A DNA stretch of 10,392 bases from an uncultured Bacillaceae bacterium (GTDB lineage: Bacteria; Bacillota; Bacilli; Bacillales; Alkalibacillaceae), in contig CALKAL010000088.1 of assembly GCA_937983065.1 (NCBI GenBank), positions 1 through 10,392 on the forward strand, given 5' to 3'. A program made the translations under genes and the position numbers. The notes beneath the pieces were generated by a model. That model was not told where the DNA came from, did not search any database, and saw only the letters and a program-made list of their open reading frames with translations. Below, piece after piece: positions 7,137 to 10,392 of the stretch (positions within the stretch are counted from its first letter, which is position 1; the number at the start of each line of letters is the position of its first letter).

Positions 7137-8372
7137 ATGTCGATGGTAGGTAAGACAATTAAATGGTATCGAAATCAAGCGGGTTGGACCCAGGAGCAAC
7201 TGGCTGAAGGAATATGCTCGCCTGCTTACGTGAGCCAGCTGGAAAACGATTTAATCTCATCAAATAATGATGTCCTTTTGGAAATTTGTAAAAGATTAAA
7301 TATTAACGAAAGGAAAGTATCCGTTCATATTGATACAGATTTACTACATAAAGTTGACGACTGGATTAATTCGATTCATGAATTCGATATTGATAAGGCA
7401 AAAAAATATTATGAAGAAATAAAGGATAAAATTGATAAAGACACCCATTTTGATATCGAATATTTATACCATATCGCTTTATTAGGATACTATTTAATAA
7501 CCGATCAGTTAATTCAGGTCGATGAAGTTTATGATATGATTTCCCCATACAAAGACCTATATAGGGAAAGGGATCATTACAGTTATTATAAATTTATTGG
7601 CATTTACTATAAGCGGAAAGGCTTATTTCTTGATGCGCTTGACCATTTCAAGCAAGCGGAAAAAATAATTGGTGATGAAGGCGAACCAGAACTATTTTTA
7701 GTACTCGCATTAACGTACAGTTATTTAAATAAAATATTAATTTCAAATCGATATGTGAACAAAGCGATTAATGGGTTTCACGAAAAATTATATTACAATC
7801 GAATTATCGAGTGCCAAATCGTTTTAAATCAAAACCATTATTTCGTCGGAGATTTCAAAAATAATTATTTATTGCAACGATTAATCGAATCTGCTGATGA
7901 ACCGACGAATGATAAGACGAAAGCGAATATTTACAATCATTTTGGTTTTGTTCATTACATGCAAAGAGAATATGAAAAATCGATTGAATATTTATTAAAA
8001 ATAAAACAGCTAAACGTCAATGAGGCGGACTTTTTAAAATCGAGACATGCATTAGCTTCAATTTATTTTAATACAAATAAAATTAATCTTGCCTTAAAAG
8101 AAATCAGTGAAGGTTTACAAATTGCTAAACAGTATAATTTAGAACGTTACACGATAAAATTTAAAATTCTCCAATTATCAATTGAAAATAATAAAGAACG
8201 ACTCGTCGATTATTTAAAAGATTATGCGATCCCGTTTTTTAGAAAAAGTGGTGAACTGAATGCATTAAAAAACTGTTATCGAACGATTGGAAATACATTG
8301 TACGATTTGAAACGTTATAAAAGCGCAGCCGAATATTTTAAACAGCTCGATCTTGACTCGTTGTTGCTTTAA
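7137..8372 (+). CDS. Helix-turn-helix TPR regulator, RRNPP-like (PlcR/NprR type)
   Basis: This is probably a cytosolic transcription factor whose DNA binding is controlled by a peptide held in its TPR domain. It has 411 residues. An XRE-type helix-turn-helix spans about 5-58, with GWTQEQLAEGICSPAYVSQLEN (16-37) as its core. The rest is helical with TPR-like units at about 148-179, 264-292, 302-334 and 379-404. This domain order and length match NprR, PlcR and related Bacillus regulators. The ATG at 7137 is 7-8 nt after a modest AGTAGGT (7123-7129); a second in-frame ATG is at 7143, and an ATG at 7133 is out of frame. The gene stands alone between a terminator and a long AT-rich spacer, and looks more AT-rich than its neighbours. 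No secreted propeptide gene follows, so it may be an orphan or answer to a peptide encoded elsewhere. Its targets are unknown. Confidence 0.85.
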   Translation: MSMVGKTIKWYRNQAGWTQEQLAEGICSPAYVSQLENDLISSNNDVLLEICKRLNINERKVSVHIDTDLLHKVDDWINSIHEFDIDKAKKYYEEIKDKIDKDTHFDIEYLYHIALLGYYLITDQLIQVDEVYDMISPYKDLYRERDHYSYYKFIGIYYKRKGLFLDALDHFKQAEKIIGDEGEPELFLVLALTYSYLNKILISNRYVNKAINGFHEKLYYNRIIECQIVLNQNHYFVGDFKNNYLLQRLIESADEPTNDKTKANIYNHFGFVHYMQREYEKSIEYLLKIKQLNVNEADFLKSRHALASIYFNTNKINLALKEISEGLQIAKQYNLERYTIKFKILQLSIENNKERLVDYLKDYAIPFFRKSGELNALKNCYRTIGNTLYDLKRYKSAAEYFKQLDLDSLLL

Positions 8373-8450
8373 AAACTTGATATAAATGTAATATTTCTCT
8401 TTCACACCATGCTGTTTTTAGAATAATTAAAAAATAAGCGAAAAAAGACC

Positions 8451-8479
8451 TAAACAATTGGTGGATTTAATTGTATAAT
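8451..8479 (+). promoter_or_regulatory. Sigma-A promoter candidate before the small ORF
   Basis: A consensus -10 TATAAT (8474-8479) has TAAACA (4/6) 17 nt upstream at 8451-8456. Transcription would begin near 8486, leaving about 155 nt of leader before the small-protein ATG at 8642. The inverted arms AATTGG (8456-8461) and CCAATT (8493-8498), the second within the palindrome TTGGCCAA (8489-8496), bracket it. No known riboswitch was recognised in the leader. Confidence 0.55.
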
Positions 8480-8641
8480 GTTAATAACTTGGCCAATTTA
8501 ATAAGAAAATAGCTTAATACGTTTAAAAATCTCAGTTATAGGGTAATAGTTTTACGATGGTGTCCGAATATATTTACCGTCATTAAAAAATTCTCGTAGA
8601 TATAGAGCGAGGGAGATGGTGTGGGGAGGACGATAGATACG

Positions 8642-8764
8642 ATGAGATACGAAAAGCTGGTCAATCAATTTGAGGAAGAATTAGGGAGAAAATTAAAACA
8701 GAAAGAAAAAGAATTTATTCACTGGATATGTGAACGACATAAAAAAGAACAGAGAATTAAATGA
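8642..8764 (+). CDS. Small basic helical protein, 40 residues, function unknown
   Basis: The ORF encodes a 40-residue protein beginning MRYEKLVNQFEEELG and ending with a Lys/Arg/Glu-rich stretch containing FIHWICERH. It has no signal peptide and no membrane segment; its pattern suggests one or two amphipathic helices. An in-frame GTG at 8621, behind an AGGGAGA-like site, would add seven residues. For the ATG at 8642, GGGGAGG (8623-8629) lies 12 nt upstream, rather far, so the start is uncertain. Reality is supported by the sigma-A-like promoter upstream and a perfect terminator whose stem starts 2 nt after the stop. I do not recognise the family. Its position between a peptide-type regulator and ywdI gives no clear role, and the lack of a secretion signal argues against a pheromone precursor. 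Confidence 0.65.
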   Translation: MRYEKLVNQFEEELGRKLKQKEKEFIHWICERHKKEQRIK

Positions 8765-8765
8765 G

Positions 8766-8802
8766 AAAAATACACTGCATTTTATTTTTGCAGTGTATTT
8801 TT
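8766..8802 (+). terminator. Intrinsic terminator after the small protein gene
   Basis: AAAAATACACTGCA (8766-8779) and TGCAGTGTATTTTT (8789-8802) form a perfect 14-bp stem with a 9-nt loop and a terminal T run. The symmetric A and T ends could make it work in both directions. Confidence 0.92.
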
Positions 8803-8856
8803 AATTTGAATTAAAGATCACGTAAAGTGGCTTGTAGTTTATTTTAATATAAAGGT

Positions 8857-8865
8857 TGTTATAAT
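8857..8865 (+). promoter_or_regulatory. Extended -10 promoter of ywdI-ywdK
   Basis: TGTTATAAT (8857-8865) is a perfect extended -10 (TGnTATAAT). There is no good -35 at 17-18 nt, which is usual for extended -10 promoters. It would start transcription near 8872, about 24 nt before the ywdI ATG and after the preceding terminator. Confidence 0.6.
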
Positions 8866-8895
8866 AATAAGAGATATTAATGAGGGGGAAAGCGT

Positions 8896-9177
8896 ATGAC
8901 TTTATCCTTTTATTCGATTGTTAAGCAGATGAAAAAAGAGTTAGACAGCTTAGAGGAAGCATCACCTAAAGAGGAGTTCATTGCTAAAATGTATGCCGTA
9001 AAATCTTTAGCAGACGTCATTATTCATTCGAAGGAACGCTCGGTTGATAAAGATACGTCGCACACGATAACGGATGCTGAAGCGAAGGCGATGGGGATTA
9101 AGAAAAAGGAAATACCTCAAAAGAAAAGCTTATTAGATGATGACGATGCAAATGGGGAATCCATTTTTGATTTTTAA
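8896..9177 (+). CDS. ywdI: YwdI family protein (DUF5327)
   Basis: This is a small soluble Bacillaceae protein of unknown function, 93 residues, recognised from its overall sequence as resembling YwdI. The N-terminal half (about 1-50) is helical and charged, containing VKQMKKELDSLEEASPKEEFIAKMYAVKSLADVII. The middle is a linker with TDAEAKAMGIKKKEIPQKKSLL, and the end is acidic (DDDDANGESIFDF). There are no membrane segments and no catalytic motif. The ATG at 8896 is 7 nt after GAGGGGG (8882-8888). ywdK follows after 18 bp, so the two are probably one operon; the genes are also near each other in B. subtilis. The family assignment is from memory of the sequence, not from a search. Confidence 0.8.
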   Translation: MTLSFYSIVKQMKKELDSLEEASPKEEFIAKMYAVKSLADVIIHSKERSVDKDTSHTITDAEAKAMGIKKKEIPQKKSLLDDDDANGESIFDF

Positions 9178-9195
9178 AAAGAAAAGGGGATCAAC

Positions 9196-9567
9196 ATGAA
9201 AATTTTATTATTAATCGGTGCTATTAACGGATTTTTAGCCGTAGCGTTAGGGGCATTTGGTGCACATGGCTTAGAAGGAAGATTAAGTGAAAAAATGCTT
9301 GCGACATGGGAGAAAGCCGTTCAATATCAAATGTTTCATACGTTAGCGATTGTAGCTTCAGCTCTATTATTTATGAAGACGAATATTTCGATGTTCCAAA
9401 CGGCAGGATGGATGTTTCTAATAGGTATTATTATTTTTTCAGGAAGCTTATACATTTATTCAACAACGAGTGTGAAAACATTTGCGATGATTACTCCGAT
9501 TGGTGGTGTCGCCTTTTTAATCGGATGGGTCATTTTAGGAATTGGCATTATGCGCATTGTTAGCTAA
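9196..9567 (+). CDS. ywdK: DUF423 membrane protein, YwdK family
   Basis: This is a small integral membrane protein of the DUF423 family, 123 residues, function unknown. Four hydrophobic helices are visible at about 4-22, 46-62, 68-90 and 98-121. Family signatures are FGAHGL (21-26) right after the first helix, QYQMFHTLA (43-51), FSGSLY (81-86) and TPIGG (100-104). The ATG at 9196 follows AAGGGGA (9184-9190) at 5 nt, and the gene lies 18 bp after ywdI. No strong terminator follows: a 6-bp CTGTTT/AAACAG pairing (9571-9576 with 9600-9605) before TTTTCTTT is only marginal. Read-through into ywhD 103 bp downstream is therefore possible. Confidence 0.9.
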   Translation: MKILLLIGAINGFLAVALGAFGAHGLEGRLSEKMLATWEKAVQYQMFHTLAIVASALLFMKTNISMFQTAGWMFLIGIIIFSGSLYIYSTTSVKTFAMITPIGGVAFLIGWVILGIGIMRIVS

Positions 9568-9670
9568 GCTCTGTTTCGTATAAGATTAAGATGGAACAAA
9601 AACAGTTTTCTTTATAACGAGCCTTAACTATGGCAAAATAAAATGAAGTAAAGGAAATGGGGGTAGACTT

Positions 9671-10192
9671 ATGACATCGTCAAATGATAAAGAAATTAAA
9701 AAGAGTAGTCAATTTACGATTATGAAAGACGATCCCATTGACGGACATCCAGGATTTAGTGGAGGGGGCGTCATTAGTTTAGAAAATATGTCACCAGTTA
9801 TCGTCGATCCGAATGAAGATCGGGTCTTTGTTGATATGGGCGCGATGCATGGCCGAAGCGAAATCGAAAAAAGGATTCGCTTTTTAACGGATAAAAGTGA
9901 AGTGCCTAATGGTAAACCATATTGGATTGTATGGATTACTGTGGAACGAAATGAAGCGGGCCCATTTTATTACGGAGTTGCTGGCAGTTATTTAGAAGTG
10001 GATCGGGAAGCCCGTCGTGGATATAAAATATTAGCAGAGCACGTTAATCAAATGGATAAATCATTAAAAGGTCGTACCGTAGTTGATCATATGGACGATC
10101 ATTCAAGAGCTTTACTAGGGAAATTTTTACGAGAGTTTAATGAAGATTATTGGAATAACTCGGAGGACGAATTGAAAGAGGCATTCAAGTAA
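9671..10192 (+). CDS. ywhD: YwhD family protein
   Basis: This is a soluble Bacillaceae protein of unknown biochemical function, 173 residues, essentially the length of B. subtilis YwhD. It shows the family's sequence character throughout: FSGGGVISLENMSPVIVDP (29-47), VDMGAMHGRSEIEKRIRF, KPYWIVWITVERNEAGPFYYGVAGSYLEV in the middle and HMDDHSRALLGKFLREFNEDYW near the end. There is no signal peptide or membrane helix. The ATG at 9671 lies 7 nt after a GGGGG-containing site (9659-9663). Its own promoter is not evident in the 103-bp gap, so it may be transcribed from the ywdI promoter. In B. subtilis ywhD is not beside ywdI/ywdK, so this order differs from that species. Confidence 0.9.
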   Translation: MTSSNDKEIKKSSQFTIMKDDPIDGHPGFSGGGVISLENMSPVIVDPNEDRVFVDMGAMHGRSEIEKRIRFLTDKSEVPNGKPYWIVWITVERNEAGPFYYGVAGSYLEVDREARRGYKILAEHVNQMDKSLKGRTVVDHMDDHSRALLGKFLREFNEDYWNNSEDELKEAFK

Positions 10193-10281
10193 CAGTGATC
10201 CGGAGTTAGTCAATAGATGTCAGGAAATCTCTTTAAAACGTCTTAAAAATTTGAATGAATTGTGAACATTTACCTTATCAA

Positions 10282-10310
10282 TTGAGCTTTTTATATTTTA
10301 TTTGTAAAAT
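10282..10310 (+). promoter_or_regulatory. Sigma-A promoter near the right edge
   Basis: TTGAGC (10282-10287), a 17-nt spacer and TAAAAT (10305-10310) make a good sigma-A match, 4/6 and 5/6. Transcription would start near 10317 and reach the hairpin at 10351-10389 almost at once. The controlled gene, if any, lies beyond the window. Confidence 0.55.
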
Positions 10311-10321
10311 GGTGATAAAAC

Positions 10322-10366
10322 ATGGGTTTCATTACATGTTTATTAGGACAAAATAAGGGGCGTTGA
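10322..10366 (+). CDS. Possible 14-codon leader peptide ORF
   Basis: An ATG at 10322 opens a short frame (MGFITCLLGQNKGR, then TGA) that ends inside the left arm of the following hairpin. GGTGAT (10311-10316) could act as a ribosome binding site 5 nt upstream. Such an arrangement is seen in attenuators, but there is no run of a single amino acid codon that would name a signal, and the predicted start site at about 10317 would leave very little leader. It may be chance. Confidence 0.2.
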   Translation: MGFITCLLGQNKGR

Positions 10367-10389
10367 ACTTGATTCAACGCCTCTTATTT
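10351..10389. terminator. Long hairpin, probably a bidirectional terminator or attenuator
   Basis: The arms 10351-10367 and 10373-10389 pair over 17 positions with a single G-U wobble, around a 5-nt loop (CTTGA). The core is GGCGTTGAA/TTCAACGCC. The tail on either strand is AT-rich (TTATTTATT on plus, TTATTTTG on minus) but lacks a clean T run. It lies about 160 bp after ywhD and could end ywhD transcripts, end a convergent gene outside the window, or attenuate the promoter at 10282. Confidence 0.75.
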
Positions 10390-10392
10390 ATT

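Noticed and set aside
8373..8620. Pheromone precursor gene for the RRNPP-like regulator
   Set aside because: The short frames I read on both strands are 15 codons or fewer, without a secretion signal or a convincing ribosome binding site.
9306..9563. An 85-codon plus-strand frame inside ywdK
   Set aside because: It is a different frame of the DUF423 gene, whose own frame has membrane helices and family motifs.
9571..9613. Possible terminator between ywdK and ywhD
   Set aside because: Only 6 bp (CTGTTT/AAACAG), AT-rich, with a 23-nt loop; too weak to call beside the strong terminators elsewhere in the window.

Overview
The window looks like a chromosomal segment of a low-G+C Gram-positive bacterium of the Bacillaceae. 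The evidence is AT-rich DNA, strong AGGAGG-type ribosome binding sites, intrinsic terminators, a CatE-like dioxygenase, and three genes recognisable as the Bacillus families YwdI (DUF5327), YwdK (DUF423) and YwhD. The very acidic solute-binding protein would suit an alkaliphilic or halotolerant relative, but that is inference. I see no insertion sequence, prophage, CRISPR array, tRNA or rRNA.

Layout. (1) Positions 1-787, minus strand: a catechol-2,3-dioxygenase (CatE-type, VOC fold) that runs off the left edge. It has a clear sigma-A promoter overlapped by an operator-like repeat. (2) Positions 1145-4190, plus strand, divergent from the first gene: a three-gene TRAP transporter operon (small permease DctQ, large permease DctM, lipoprotein solute receptor DctP), closed by a strong terminator at 4196-4226. 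(3) Positions 4228-4464: an intergenic stretch with three 41-bp tandem repeats and an inverted repeat that would cover the next gene's ribosome binding site. (4) Positions 4465-6893: a P-loop NTPase of the PRK06851 type, then an M29 aminopeptidase (AmpS/AmpT), closed by a 15-bp stem terminator. (5) Positions 7137-8372: a helix-turn-helix plus TPR regulator resembling the RRNPP group (PlcR/NprR-like). (6) Positions 8642-8764: a 40-residue small protein gene with its own promoter candidate and a perfect-stem terminator. (7) Positions 8896-10192: ywdI, ywdK and ywhD. (8) Positions 10282-10389: a promoter, a possible 14-codon leader ORF and a long hairpin at the right edge.

Working together. DctQ, DctM and DctP form one secondary importer for an organic acid-like solute; the substrate cannot be read from the sequence. 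CatE opens aromatic rings and in Bacillus belongs to the quinone/catechol stress response. AmpS trims peptides. YwdI, YwdK and YwhD are conserved Bacillaceae proteins of unknown function. Nothing here amounts to an obvious new multi-gene system. The most unusual points are the apparent non-ATG (TTG/ATC/ATT) start of the TRAP receptor gene, the 41-bp repeat array beside a hairpin that could hide a ribosome binding site, the duplicated P-loop protein with a decayed first P-loop, the RRNPP-like regulator without a visible pheromone gene, and the promoter-leader-hairpin arrangement at the right end.
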